A DNA stretch of 58,941 nt from an uncultured Acidaminococcus sp. (GCA_900315205.1 OMYF01000009.1:1-58941), one strand, 5' to 3'. Shown: positions 35,201-43,447, counted from the stretch's first letter. A program made the numbers and translations. Notes: generated by a model from the letters alone, not told the origin.

Positions 35201-36618
35201 GCCGAAAGATTGATGTCCTGCAGGACGAGACCGTTCCATTCAAGGGACAGGTTGCTGCCCACGGCATCGAGCGAAAGGGCATCATCCTTCCAGATCCCCG
35301 CCGCATAAAGGCTGCCGCTTGCCACAAGGGATCCGGTCCGGGGCAGGAACGAACCGGCATCCACGTGATCCACATCCAAAGAAGCGGCACCGGACCGGTT
35401 CTCCCAGTCATAGGACGCCGAAATGACCGCATGGCCCCCTCCGACATCCGCCGATCCGTTCGTCACGACGACCATATGGGGTGCGGTCCCCAGAGGGATG
35501 CGGACATGTTCCAGTTCCCATCCCTTCACCTGCAGGGTATCCGCGGTCAGGAGGCCGTCGGCCCTGAGGTCATCGCGCGTCCCATCCAGGGATACGGACC
35601 CGTTGACGATGCCCGAGACGGGCAGATCGAGGGGCAGTGCCCCCAGATCGAAATCATGCACGCCTGCCCTGAACCCTTTGCAGGACGGGTTTTCCATATC
35701 GTCCAGATCGATCTCTCCGTCAAGAGTCAGCTGCTGGCCGGCCAGCAGGATCTCCATGCCGTCAAAGACGATGTCCTTATTGTCGAAATGGAGGCTGCCC
35801 GCAGCCGTAATGGGCAGTTCACGGCCCTCCCGGGCATAGGAGGCGGAAAGGCTGTCCGGGGCAGCCCGGCCGCTGAGGCGGCTGCCGTCAGAGTTATTGA
35901 TCCAGGAAACAGAAAGATCCTTCACTGTGCCGGAAACTTCCGTCAGAGGCACATAATGGCCCACGAGAGCGGAAAAATCGGAAACATCCAGCTGATCCGA
36001 CGAGACCGTCACTTCTCCCCGGCCCCTGCTGTCGATGCTGCCGGCGGCACGGACCCGGCAGTCCTTGTAGGACAGGTCAAGGAGCAGGCCGTATTCGGGA
36101 TTCCGGCTGAGATCGATGCTGCCTCCGGTTCCCACCTGCCAGCTCCCGTAAGGTGTTTCCAGATCCAGGGTGCCGTCCTGGATGAGGATGCGGCCCTTGA
36201 AATCCGTATTGCTGGTCCCCGTATCTTTCAGGATATGCTCGACATTCCATTTGTCCTCGCGGTCCATCACCATATGGACCGTGGGCCTGTCGATGCGGAT
36301 CGTCGATACCATGCCAAAAGCCCCTCCGCCCGTCAAGAGGCGCAGGGGATTGACAGAAAAAGACAAAACCGGTATGGCAGCGATCAGGGAGCCATTTTCG
36401 TCGCACAGCGATGCATCCCTCACGGTAAAACTCAGATCAGGGCTCGTTTCAATCTTTTCGATATGCAGTTTTCCATTGATATAGGCTTCTGCCGTTTGCT
36501 CGATAAAAGGCTTTGCCTGCTCCAGTCCTCCGGGAAGTACGACCTTCCAGACCGCCAGATGGACACCGGCAAGCACGATTGCACAGACGGGCAGCCATTT
36601 CTTCATCCGAAACCGCAT
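32299..36618 (-). CDS. tamB: TamB-family (AsmA-like) envelope protein
   Basis: This 1439-residue protein has one N-terminal membrane helix (about 7-27) and then a very long beta-rich region of the bridge-like lipid-transfer type. It ends in the TamB C-terminal domain (about 1030-1439) with RVHSASFYDMWAKGHLHIVGT, TRGTLNYLNTPFHI, RLTSDPPQNEDT and FGNKLRIGYTASFDGQDTSIFAEYNL. Such proteins are thought to move phospholipids between membranes. ATG 36618 was chosen for its GGGGAGG site 6 bases upstream. It directly precedes bamA. No TamA-type Omp85 partner is seen, so BamA may be the partner. Confidence 0.92.
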   Translation of the reverse strand: MRFRMKKWLPVCAIVLAGVHLAVWKVVLPGGLEQAKPFIEQTAEAYINGKLHIEKIETSPDLSFTVRDASLCDENGSLIAAIPVLSFSVNPLRLLTGGGAFGMVSTIRIDRPTVHMVMDREDKWNVEHILKDTGTSNTDFKGRILIQDGTLDLETPYGSWQVGTGGSIDLSRNPEYGLLLDLSYKDCRVRAAGSIDSRGRGEVTVSSDQLDVSDFSALVGHYVPLTEVSGTVKDLSVSWINNSDGSRLSGRAAPDSLSASYAREGRELPITAAGSLHFDNKDIVFDGMEILLAGQQLTLDGEIDLDDMENPSCKGFRAGVHDFDLGALPLDLPVSGIVNGSVSLDGTRDDLRADGLLTADTLQVKGWELEHVRIPLGTAPHMVVVTNGSADVGGGHAVISASYDWENRSGAASLDVDHVDAGSFLPRTGSLVASGSLYAAGIWKDDALSLDAVGSNLSLEWNGLVLQDINLSAELRDQDLTLERLSAYTEDGGALTARGTLQGESFEGDAYVTEVPLTPFFAYLGQEGSGKISAHLMASGTLDAPEVRAAFSLADASWQGVVSREAHGVIGWKDHVLTLNNVELNPPQGRHHIDGSVDLSGAEPGLDLTVETTGVRLEPFSEAFHSPYPVTGNLSNTVKVRGPLSNPTVEGHVHAYDGSFNKFLVDEVDGSYRYDGSVLTLKDFRVKALTAEAVFAGTVSRDGFLNLGIDAQNVRLQRLPWFREYVDLAGNVNFSGAVSGTLGRPHFTGVLSSDSVFVNGEEFTGVALSLTSDGGHVNDFEGSFQQKAGGDYFLNLHFDFDQKLFQWTADVEKGNIRSLLKIAGQDLDVDGLLSGRIELNKEGRGTGMTLKGKVEDGKVAGVPFASADFDLFTRHGAWEIRKLEAHETSGGVLAAQGSLDVRKKTLDLEVAANQISPRLLTVAMADPVELDGKMNIAAQLKGSFDSPDGNFSLEIDDGSVSGVSFDSAYGMATLRNDMFSVDQFLVKRDIYQVSAYGRFPLDLLRKPADRKNPDSRMDLEVHLDNANLDIIPTMTKYVQWADGPLKGNLSITGTLENYALDGSVSLEDGTIKFRGVDNTFDHIKLDTVFAGDKIVLNEFSATTLDKGRITASGSYSLHNSDTPYTLSLDVKDVELVSKLLGGKFNGSFSLTQKDGIPYLSGAARANDLYIGLTSIPDFGPGGSPKGLDLDIDLGDNIRVHSASFYDMWAKGHLHIVGTTADPTIAGSIQVTRGTLNYLNTPFHIGYGILTWPKPGTFVPVIDMKAWARLGQYAIFGVVEGPLSMDELQIRLTSDPPQNEDTLKRFLTLKTDNENLTSDNWMPLVDAGIQLSYLSDVEDIIKQALKLDELRVYSGSLQSGIGFSLSTNRSSEVVGEERRQYNWLMSRYFGNKLRIGYTASFDGQDTSIFAEYNLNRHLNFSVSMDEDQKKWYGLQYHTRF

Positions 36619-36846
36619 CCGCGTCCTCCCCATGAATGTTCAAACAACTCCCGAAAACCGTGTTTTCAGTCAACTCCAGTTCCCTTTAGTATATCAGACT
36701 ATGGCTCAATAAAAAATGCTGACATGGGAAATTCACAAACTTAAACGATTTTCAGTCCCACCCCAATTTATTTATTGTAAGAGCTGCATATGAATACAGC
36801 ATGAAGACGGACCGGACACGCCGCCCGGACGGCCCCTTTTTTCTTC

Positions 36847-36888
36847 GGATCCGGTCCGCCCCGCCTCCGCCGGGGCGGCGCCGGATCC
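36847..36888. repeat. GC-rich inverted repeat between tolC and tamB
   Basis: Outer arms GGATCCGG and CCGGATCC enclose a second palindrome, CCGCCCCG with CGGGGCGG, separated by about 6 bases. It would form a strong hairpin in RNA on either strand. No T-run follows on the minus strand. Confidence 0.8.
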
Positions 36889-36910
36889 CCTTTCCCCTTC
36901 TGCATCCCTG

Positions 36911-36977
36911 TACAAAAAAGGATCTGCATCTTTCCAGTGTATGGGCTGCATACACCGAAAAGGCACAGATCCTTTTT
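36911..36977 (-). terminator. Terminator of the tolC-type gene
   Basis: A long imperfect hairpin has outer arms AAAAAGGATCTG (36915-36926) and CAGATCCTTTTT (36966-36977) and an inner GTGTATG/CATACAC stem. On the minus strand it ends in a run of T residues. It lies 19 bases after the stop codon. Confidence 0.8.
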
Positions 36978-36996
36978 AAACAGAGATCCTGTAAAA

Positions 36997-38304
36997 TTAT
37001 TCTTCCATATCCGTCGGAACACCCATGGACTGATCGAGCAGAGCCCAGGAGGTATTGTAATCGTAAAGAGCCTGGATATAGTTGTTCTTGGCCGTCGTCA
37101 GGGCCACGGATGCATCGATGACATCGGTGTTCGTGCCGACGCCGGCCTGGTAGCGCAGCTGAGCGATGCGGTAATCTTCCTCAGCCTGAGCTACAGCCAC
37201 TTCCGTCGACTTGATCCGCTTTTCTGCTTCCCGCATGCTCAGGTAGCTTGTGCGTACGGCCAGTCTCACCTGATCGGAAATCTGACGGTAGCTTTCCTGG
37301 GCTTTCACGACGTTTGCCTTGGCTTCACGGATCTTGGCGGCGTTGACGCCGTAGTCCCAGATATTGAAGTTCAGGGAAGCGCCCAGGGACCAGCTGTCCT
37401 TCTTACGCCCGGGGAAATTATCGTCCCCCCAGCGGTTGTCCGCCGTTAGATACACACTGGGAAGCGTTGCACCGTTGGCAACCTTCTCAGAGGCTTCCGC
37501 CATCTTGACGGAGGCTTCGGCCTGATGGATCTCAGGACGGTTCATCATGGCATAGGTCAGGCAGTTGTCCAGAGTATAATCGTTCGCTTTATATTCCAGT
37601 CCCTGGCTCAGGTTCAGGTTGGTCTCCGTCGGCAGGCCGATGACATTATTGAGCGTGGAAACGGCCACGTCATAATTGTTCTGGGCCTGTGTCAGGGTCT
37701 GCTGGGCATTGACCAGTTCCACCTGGGAACGCAGGACATCGACTTTGGCGGATACGCCCACGTTGAACTGGGCTTCCGTATTCTTCAGGTGATCTGCCAG
37801 GCGGTCAACGGTCTCTTTCTGCAGATTGACCGTATTGGCAGCCTCCAGGACATCATAATAGCCTTTGGCCGCATTATAACGGGCTGTCTGATAAGAACTG
37901 CTCATACCGTATTTGTAGTAGTCCAGGTTCCGTTCCGCCCGTTCGATCTGTCCTTCGAGCTGGCCGCCCGTATAGATGGGAACGGTGATGCTCACCGTGT
38001 TGGTCGAAGCGTTGCTGAACGTGTCCCGGCCCGTCGTCGTGCGGTAATTGCCCGTACGTCCCGTGCTATGGGCAAAGTCGATGGTACCCCAGCGGGCTCC
38101 CTTGGCCTGATCCACCTCAGCCTCGGCGGCATCCAGTTCGGAACTGGAAATCTTCACGTCGGAATTGTTTTCCAGTGCCATCCGGACCGCTTTGTTGAGA
38201 TCCAGGCTGACAGTATTCGGTGTCGCGGCACACACCGTATGTAACGTCAGTGCGCTCAGGATCAGAGCGCTCAGAATCGTCTTTTTCTCAGGAATATACT
38301 TCAC
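36997..38304 (-). CDS. tolC: TolC-family outer-membrane channel
   Basis: This 435-residue outer-membrane efflux channel has a signal peptide (1-26) and then two structural repeats of long helices and short barrel strands. Signature segments are LDLNKAVRMALENNSDVKI, TVSITVPIYTGGQLEGQIERAERNLD, and LGASLNFNIWDYGVNAAKIREAKANV. It would form a trimeric exit duct for an efflux or type I secretion pump not encoded here. The start is GTG 38304 with a TAGGAGGG site 9 bases away. A strong promoter with a palindrome lies directly upstream, so it is transcribed on its own, possibly with read-through from mlaD. Confidence 0.93.
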   Translation of the reverse strand: MKYIPEKKTILSALILSALTLHTVCAATPNTVSLDLNKAVRMALENNSDVKISSSELDAAEAEVDQAKGARWGTIDFAHSTGRTGNYRTTTGRDTFSNASTNTVSITVPIYTGGQLEGQIERAERNLDYYKYGMSSSYQTARYNAAKGYYDVLEAANTVNLQKETVDRLADHLKNTEAQFNVGVSAKVDVLRSQVELVNAQQTLTQAQNNYDVAVSTLNNVIGLPTETNLNLSQGLEYKANDYTLDNCLTYAMMNRPEIHQAEASVKMAEASEKVANGATLPSVYLTADNRWGDDNFPGRKKDSWSLGASLNFNIWDYGVNAAKIREAKANVVKAQESYRQISDQVRLAVRTSYLSMREAEKRIKSTEVAVAQAEEDYRIAQLRYQAGVGTNTDVIDASVALTTAKNNYIQALYDYNTSWALLDQSMGVPTDMEE

Positions 38305-38325
38305 GGTTTATACCCTCCTATGAAT

Positions 38326-38341
38326 CTGACTGCTTAGTCAG
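38326..38341 (-). promoter_or_regulatory. Candidate operator upstream of tolC
   Basis: The perfect palindrome CTGACTGCTTAGTCAG (6-bp arms, 4-bp centre) lies just downstream of the -10, at the expected transcription start. It looks like a TetR-family operator. No regulator gene is adjacent, so the binding protein is unknown. Confidence 0.55.
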
Positions 38342-38349
38342 TATAGACT

Positions 38350-38378
38350 ATTATAAACATTGAAAATAGTAAAGTCAA
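38350..38378 (-). promoter_or_regulatory. Promoter of the tolC-type gene
   Basis: TTGACT (38373-38378), a 17-bp spacer and TATAAT (38350-38355) make one of the best promoter matches in the window. Confidence 0.75.
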
Positions 38379-38390
38379 CCGCACGCACAC

Positions 38391-39644
38391 TCAGAAACGT
38401 GCCCGAAGCCCTACAAAAGTACGGTCAGAACCATGGTCGAGAACGTCCATGCTTTCGCCGATGAGGGAAAGTTTGGGACTGAATGCCCACTCGGCACCCA
38501 CTTTGAGCTTGCCGTCGTTAAAATCGTAATAATCCGTGAACAATTTCAGGCGCGGTGAAAGTTTCAGGTCCGCACCGACGCCGAACTCACCTTCCACCAG
38601 ACCGATGCGGCCCCACAGTGCCGGGCTCAGACGCTTATTGTAGTTGAAATTCCAGTCGTCCCCGTCCCCGGCATCGGAAATCCCAAGATAAATGAAATCG
38701 TCATCCCGGACAGGCAGTTCAGCTCCCACATCCGCACGCCACTTGCTTTTCCTGTCGTTGTACATCACGTCAGCGCGGATCCTGGCATCCGTAAAGACGC
38801 CCATGATCCGGTTTGCTTTGTCACTCGTTTCCGCCGCATTGTGGATGGTTTCCTTCAGATCCTTCTGGACTGACGGATCCTTGACGACGCTGCGGAGGGA
38901 CTCTGCAGTGTCTTTGATCTTGTCGCTGGCATCCTTCATATTGGCAGCCATGGCAGCTACATTCTGCCCGGTGGCGCCGTTCGCATCGGCCGCCGTCATG
39001 ATGCTGTTCATATGGACAGTCATATCCTTCAGCTGCCCCACCATGAGCCTGATATCGCCCTGATTCTCCTGCGCCATGCCGGCGAGCGCTTTGGTGAACG
39101 CGTTGAGATTCTTCGTGATTTCACCGGTCTGGACGAATCCCTGCCGCATGGCAAGCTGGACGTCCTTGTCCCCGAACACATTGCTGAACGCGTCGGCCAC
39201 GGTCTCCATCTTTTCCATGACTTTCGTCGTGGAACCCATCAGCTTGTCGACACCGGATGAAGACTGTCCCGTAACAGTCTCACCGTCACGGAAGCTGATG
39301 CCCGTCGCGATTTCCGGCGGTGCAATGGTCACGAACTTCGTTCCCATGACACCGTCCATGCCGATGCCGAACTGGGAATTGCGCGGCACCTTCTGTTTCT
39401 GGTCGATCTTCATGATGACCTTGACTTTGGAACCATCGACGACGATGTCCGATACCTTGCCGATGGGCACGCCGGCAAAGCGGACTTCGTTGCCCGTCTT
39501 CAGGCCGTTGACATCATCGAATATCACGTTGAGGGTGTATCTCCGGGACGTAAAACTGAAGACACCCAGGAATGTCAGTATCAGGGCCAGGATGACAAAC
39601 CCGCCCAGGGTCACTGCGCCCACTTTTGCTTCGTCTGTTTTCAT
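38391..39644 (-). CDS. mlaD: MlaD with C-terminal outer-membrane beta-barrel
   Basis: This 417-residue protein has one N-terminal membrane helix (about 10-31), an MCE domain (about 35-120, YTLNVIFDDVNGLKTGNEVRFAGVPIGKV), and a helical region (about 135-285) likely to form the periplasm-spanning needle. About 130 C-terminal residues look like a transmembrane barrel (LWGRIGLVEGEFGVGADLKLSP and following strands, ending ARF). The protein could therefore link the inner-membrane MlaE/MlaF complex directly to the outer membrane, which would explain why no mlaB or mlaC is nearby. Such long MlaD forms have been reported in Veillonella. E. coli MlaD is only about 180 residues and lacks the barrel. Confidence 0.88.
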   Translation of the reverse strand: MKTDEAKVGAVTLGGFVILALILTFLGVFSFTSRRYTLNVIFDDVNGLKTGNEVRFAGVPIGKVSDIVVDGSKVKVIMKIDQKQKVPRNSQFGIGMDGVMGTKFVTIAPPEIATGISFRDGETVTGQSSSGVDKLMGSTTKVMEKMETVADAFSNVFGDKDVQLAMRQGFVQTGEITKNLNAFTKALAGMAQENQGDIRLMVGQLKDMTVHMNSIMTAADANGATGQNVAAMAANMKDASDKIKDTAESLRSVVKDPSVQKDLKETIHNAAETSDKANRIMGVFTDARIRADVMYNDRKSKWRADVGAELPVRDDDFIYLGISDAGDGDDWNFNYNKRLSPALWGRIGLVEGEFGVGADLKLSPRLKLFTDYYDFNDGKLKVGAEWAFSPKLSLIGESMDVLDHGSDRTFVGLRARF

Positions 39645-39654
39645 CTTTCCCCTT

Positions 39655-40416
39655 TCACCCTTTCACCGGTTGATTCTCAAACAAATCACTGCGGATAAAC
39701 GCCCTGACGAGCGGCTGATCCGTTTGTCTGGCCTCCTGCGCAGTGCCGCTGAAGACGATCTTTCCCTTGTCCAGCAGCAGGATCCTGTCCGCACAGAGGA
39801 AAGCCGAAGCCATATCGTGCGTCACGAGGACGGAGGCAATATGGCGCTTCTGTTTCGTTTCCAGGATCAGCTGGCTGATATTGGAGGCCATGATGGGATC
39901 CAGCCCGGCCGTCGGTTCATCATAGAGGATGATGTCCGGATCCAGTGCCAGAGCCCTGGCAAGCCCGACCCGTTTCTGCATGCCGCCGGACAGTTCGGAT
40001 GGATACAGGAGCTCGCTCCCTTCCATGCCCACCTGCGAAAGCAGCTTGCGGACACGGAGCTTGATCATGTCCTCTCCCATATGCGTATGCTGCCGCAGGC
40101 CAAAGGCCACATTCTCCTCCACATCCAGGAAATCGAACAGGGCCGAATACTGGAAGACCATGCCCATATGCTGGCGCAGTTCATTCCACTGTTTTTCCGT
40201 GAAGTCATTGACGACCTGCCCTTCCACGATGACTTCGCCGCTCTGCGGCCGCAGCAGTCCGATGATGAGTTTCAGGGTCGTACTTTTGCCCGTGCCGCTG
40301 GGACCGATGATGGCAACGGTTTCTCCCGGATTTACCACAAAGTCCACATGGTCCAGCACCACTTTCGTGCCGAAGCGCATATCGACTTTTCGGAATTCAA
40401 TGACTGGGTTTGCCAT
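39655..40416 (-). CDS. mlaF: MlaF, ATPase of the Mla phospholipid transporter
   Basis: This 253-residue ABC ATPase has Walker A (GPSGTGKSTTLKL), Q-loop (VFQYSALFDFLDVEENV), signature (LSGGMQKRVGLARAL), Walker B (IILYDEPTAGLDP) and H-loop (LVTHDMASAF). The FQYSALFD segment is typical of MCE-system ATPases. ATG 40416 was chosen because a GGAGG site lies 5 bases before it, and it follows the mlaE stop by one base. It drives lipid movement through MlaE and MlaD. Confidence 0.94.
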   Translation of the reverse strand: MANPVIEFRKVDMRFGTKVVLDHVDFVVNPGETVAIIGPSGTGKSTTLKLIIGLLRPQSGEVIVEGQVVNDFTEKQWNELRQHMGMVFQYSALFDFLDVEENVAFGLRQHTHMGEDMIKLRVRKLLSQVGMEGSELLYPSELSGGMQKRVGLARALALDPDIILYDEPTAGLDPIMASNISQLILETKQKRHIASVLVTHDMASAFLCADRILLLDKGKIVFSGTAQEARQTDQPLVRAFIRSDLFENQPVKG

Positions 40417-40417
40417 A

Positions 40418-41203
40418 TCAGCCTCCATGGACGAACAAAATGACGGAAAGGAAATAATTGAAGATAAAGATCAGGATGATGGAAAGGACAACCGACGCCG
40501 TCGTTGCACGGCCGACGCCTTCCGCTCCCTGCTGGGCATTGAGTCCCTTGTGGCAGCCGATGATGGCGATGATGGCTCCAAAGACAGCTCCTTTGATGAG
40601 CCCGCCGATGATATCCCAGGCTTCGATGAAGCCCCGGATGGACTCCGTGAACATATGGGAACCGATCCCGGCATAGTTCATGGCCACGAAACCGCCCCCG
40701 ATATCGCCGACAACGTTGCCGTATATGACGAGGACCGGCATCATCAGCACAATGGCGATGAACCGGGGTGCCACAAGATACTGCGTGGGACTGGTGGCCA
40801 TGACCTGAAGGGCATCAATCTGCTCAGTCACTTTCATCGTCCCGATTTCCGCCGCAATGGCTGCACCGATGCGTCCGGCAACGACGACACCTGCCAGGAT
40901 GGGCGCCAGTTCGCGTCCCATGGCAATGGCCACGATACCGCCGACGGAATCCGCGGCGCCGAAGCGGACAAATTCCTTGGCCGTCTGCACAGAAAGCACC
41001 ATACCTGTGCATAGGCTCGTCATGCTGACAATGGGCAGAGAATCGGCGCCCAGCCTGGACATCTGGCGCAGGACTTCCCTTGGGTCTGCCTGCGGGACCA
41101 CGGCACAGGTCCCGAGGAACAGGTTCATGATGCGTCCTGTGGAACGGCAGGCATAATCGACCTTCCGTCCGACAAAACGGCAGAGCGTATCCAATCCTCC
41201 CAT
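40418..41203 (-). CDS. mlaE: MlaE, permease of the Mla phospholipid transporter
   Basis: This 261-residue inner-membrane permease has five or so membrane segments and the family stretches GRELAPILAGVVVAGRIGAAIAAEIGTMKVTEQIDALQVM and LVAPRFIAIVLMMPVL. It is the first gene of the mlaE-mlaF-mlaD operon. A TATAAT (41237-41242) upstream is the likely -10. Confidence 0.94.
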   Translation of the reverse strand: MGGLDTLCRFVGRKVDYACRSTGRIMNLFLGTCAVVPQADPREVLRQMSRLGADSLPIVSMTSLCTGMVLSVQTAKEFVRFGAADSVGGIVAIAMGRELAPILAGVVVAGRIGAAIAAEIGTMKVTEQIDALQVMATSPTQYLVAPRFIAIVLMMPVLVIYGNVVGDIGGGFVAMNYAGIGSHMFTESIRGFIEAWDIIGGLIKGAVFGAIIAIIGCHKGLNAQQGAEGVGRATTASVVLSIILIFIFNYFLSVILFVHGG

Positions 41204-41236
41204 AATCTGACTCCTTTTTCACTCATATATTCTGTT

Positions 41237-41242
41237 ATTATA
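41237..41242 (-). promoter_or_regulatory. Candidate -10 of the mla operon
   Basis: TATAAT lies 34 bases above mlaE. A TTGTCA further up is 22 bp away, too far for a standard -35. The rest of the 41204-41423 stretch shows no gene. Confidence 0.4.
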
Positions 41243-41423
41243 CTTCATTTTGGTGAATTTTTCTTGACAAGTTGCCAAAAAAATCGCCAGTCCGGTTCAG
41301 TTTCCCTCCCTTCCTGCCGTACCGGCAAAACAGACGTCCGCCTCCGGGCGCATGCTCCCGAAGCAGCTCCATTGTACCGCAGGAAAAGAGAAGATAAGAT
41401 GAAAATAGACTAAACAGAGCAGC

Positions 41424-41460
41424 AAAAATGCCGTGCTTCTGCTGCCCGGGAAGCACGGCT
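41424..41460 (-). terminator. Terminator downstream of the S55-type gene
   Basis: The minus-strand stem GCCGTGCTT with AAGCACGGC is followed by ATTTTTG. A second long hairpin (41470-41519, arms GATGCAGCG/CGCTGCATC and an inner CTCAGG/CCTGA stem) lies between it and the stop codon. Confidence 0.75.
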
Positions 41461-41530
41461 CAAAATGAAAGATGCAGCGGAAATGGCCTCAGGCTGCCCT
41501 GAAGGCATTCTCGCTGCATCCGGCAGGAGT

Positions 41531-43261
41531 TTACCGGGCCTTCACGTGCGCCGTGACGGCGGTTTCTCCTGTAACGATGAAATCCATCGTATATTTTTGT
41601 TTGTATTTGCTGCCCTTCAGCAGGGAATTCAGGCTGTCCATCATACTGGAGGACGGCTTGCGGACGCCCTTTTTTGCAGGCTGGGCATCCATGTCCTGGG
41701 CCAGGTCCACAACGATTTCATTATTCGCATCCATGGAATTGAAATCGGAAAGGAAGTCCTTGAATTCCTTCTGGGAACCCGCCGTCATTCCGGATTCATC
41801 TCCGGCACTCTCCGTGTCGCTGCCGTCCGAATTCCCGTCACTGCGTTTGTTCAGGGCCGTCTGGATCCATTTGGTCGCGTTGCCGCTGCGCACGATCAGA
41901 TTCAGCGGGCCCGGCGCCTGCTTATCCGGCACCTTGAAATGGATGACCTGGGTAAATTCCTCTCCCCGATACGGTTTGAAGGTCAGACGGATCGGCAGGT
42001 CGCCTCCCTGGGCCACGGCACTGCGCGGGACGGAAGTGCTCACAAGCTCTGCCACTTCGCATCCGGCAGTCGTTTCCACATCGACGTTGACATCAAAGAT
42101 CGTAACCGTGTCGAACCGGTTGTTCATCAGCATATCCATGGCAAGGTTCAGTTCGCTGTCCGTCAGCTTGCCGATATCCTTGCTGCTGTAGAACATGTTT
42201 TCCCGGCGCAGACGGATCGGGCCTTCCTTCTCCCCCTGAGCGGTCACGGTAAAGCGGATCCGGCTGGTACCGCCGCCCTTGCGGTCCTTGGCGATACTGA
42301 CGGCATTGTACGTCACACCGTCGACAAGGGCCGGCACCAGGTCTTCATCCGTCACGAGCTGCACATTGGTGGAGCGGTGGATTCCCCGGTCCTTGTCCGT
42401 GGCCGAGACGTACATGGGGATGATTTTGGCGTTTTCCCCCTCGACGCCGGCTACACCGGTCAGGCGGTCTTCTTTGATCCGGCCGATCGTCGTCCCCAGG
42501 GAACCCACCTTAAAGGCACTCTGGATATTCGGTACGGCCGCATAGATCCAGGCATTGGTCATAAAGTAATCCGAAGCGCCGTGCTGCAGGAACGGATGGC
42601 CGAAAGCCAGGATATTGCCCTGGTCATCGGTCCATGTCACGGTCCCGATGGCACCGATCGTCATATCGCCGCGCACGAGGGAGACTCCGACAGAACTGCC
42701 GGGTTCGAGCGTCATCTGATCGAGATTCTCACTGCCCGTGGGAACAGCATAGGAAGTAAGCCCGAAAGGAGACAGCCTTTCATTCAGATGGGCCAGCCCG
42801 TCCGCCGAAAAGCCGCTCACCATAAGAGGCGTGCTCTTGGGCAGGAAAACGGAGGGACGCGGATCCCCCTCATCCAGCATCTTCAGCATTTCGTTGATCG
42901 GCGTCAGGAAACAATAATACGGATTGGAAAAAGCCTGGCCATAGGCCACAGCGCCTGCCAGCCGTCCATCGACGAAAACAGGGCTGCCGCTCATCCCCTG
43001 GGAAATGCCGCCGTTTTTTTCCAGTTCCGGGCCCGATGCCCTGATGAGGATGTTGTACCCGCCCGTTTCCGAGCCCGTGACACCCAGCACCTCCACGTCA
43101 AACGTGTCGATTGTCGCCCCCCTGAACACGGTCTTGCCATAGCCTTTCATGCCGGCTTTGAGTTCTTCCACGGCAATCGTCGGGATTGCCGCAAATACCG
43201 CAGTGGCTGTGCACATGACAAAAGTCACAGCCATTACGAGGATTTTCTTCCAGTGCTGCAC
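41531..43261 (-). CDS. SpoIVB-like (S55) serine protease-family exported protein
   Basis: This 576-residue protein has a signal peptide (1-24) and then AGMKGYGKTVFRGATIDTFDVEVLGV and the serine-protease segment GISQGMSGSPVFVDGRLAGAVAYG (Ser near 93). Around residues 205-228 IGTVTWTDDQGNILAFGHPFL contains a His in the context expected for the S55 active site. An acidic, low-complexity linker (about 465-500) precedes a C-terminal tail. Here the Ser motif precedes the His motif, the reverse of the order I recall in Bacillus SpoIVB. There are no sporulation genes around, and the target is unknown. An envelope role is suggested by the neighbours. Confidence 0.75.
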   Translation of the reverse strand: MQHWKKILVMAVTFVMCTATAVFAAIPTIAVEELKAGMKGYGKTVFRGATIDTFDVEVLGVTGSETGGYNILIRASGPELEKNGGISQGMSGSPVFVDGRLAGAVAYGQAFSNPYYCFLTPINEMLKMLDEGDPRPSVFLPKSTPLMVSGFSADGLAHLNERLSPFGLTSYAVPTGSENLDQMTLEPGSSVGVSLVRGDMTIGAIGTVTWTDDQGNILAFGHPFLQHGASDYFMTNAWIYAAVPNIQSAFKVGSLGTTIGRIKEDRLTGVAGVEGENAKIIPMYVSATDKDRGIHRSTNVQLVTDEDLVPALVDGVTYNAVSIAKDRKGGGTSRIRFTVTAQGEKEGPIRLRRENMFYSSKDIGKLTDSELNLAMDMLMNNRFDTVTIFDVNVDVETTAGCEVAELVSTSVPRSAVAQGGDLPIRLTFKPYRGEEFTQVIHFKVPDKQAPGPLNLIVRSGNATKWIQTALNKRSDGNSDGSDTESAGDESGMTAGSQKEFKDFLSDFNSMDANNEIVVDLAQDMDAQPAKKGVRKPSSSMMDSLNSLLKGSKYKQKYTMDFIVTGETAVTAHVKAR

Positions 43262-43340
43262 CGTCTGCCCTCCTGATTCTTTGGCACTGCTGAACCTTCC
43301 AGCAGTATGCCAGGATGTAAGACTCCATCATATACAAAGA

Positions 43341-43367
43341 GCTGCAACAAATGAAATCTGCTGCAGC
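43341..43367 (-). terminator. Possible weak terminator upstream of the S55-type gene
   Basis: A 9-bp stem with one G-U pair (GCTGCAGCA with TGTTGCAGC) lies between the small biotinyl-fold gene and the S55-type gene, with only a short T-rich tail. Confidence 0.35.
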
Positions 43368-43447
43368 CCTGTTCTTTTCTCCCTGAAACGGTGATGCCTG
43401 CAGTGCCGTCCTGTCACGCACCGCATGATTCCAGGTTTCCGCAGGAA

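Larger units (their letters stand above)
36619..36996 (-). promoter_or_regulatory. tamB promoter and intergenic hairpins
   Basis: An extended -10 (TGA-TATACT, hexamer 36688-36693) lies 70 bases above tamB without a good -35. The gap also holds a GC-rich inverted repeat (36847-36888) and the tolC terminator, listed separately. No gene is seen in it. Confidence 0.5.

Noticed and set aside
33019..36744. 1241-codon open frame on the plus strand
   Set aside because: It is the antisense of tamB, with no recognisable domain and a His/Arg/Gly-rich composition typical of shadow frames.
36801..37121. Small plus-strand frame across the tolC-tamB gap
   Set aside because: It is composed of inverted-repeat sequence and the antisense of tolC, and it lacks a ribosome site.
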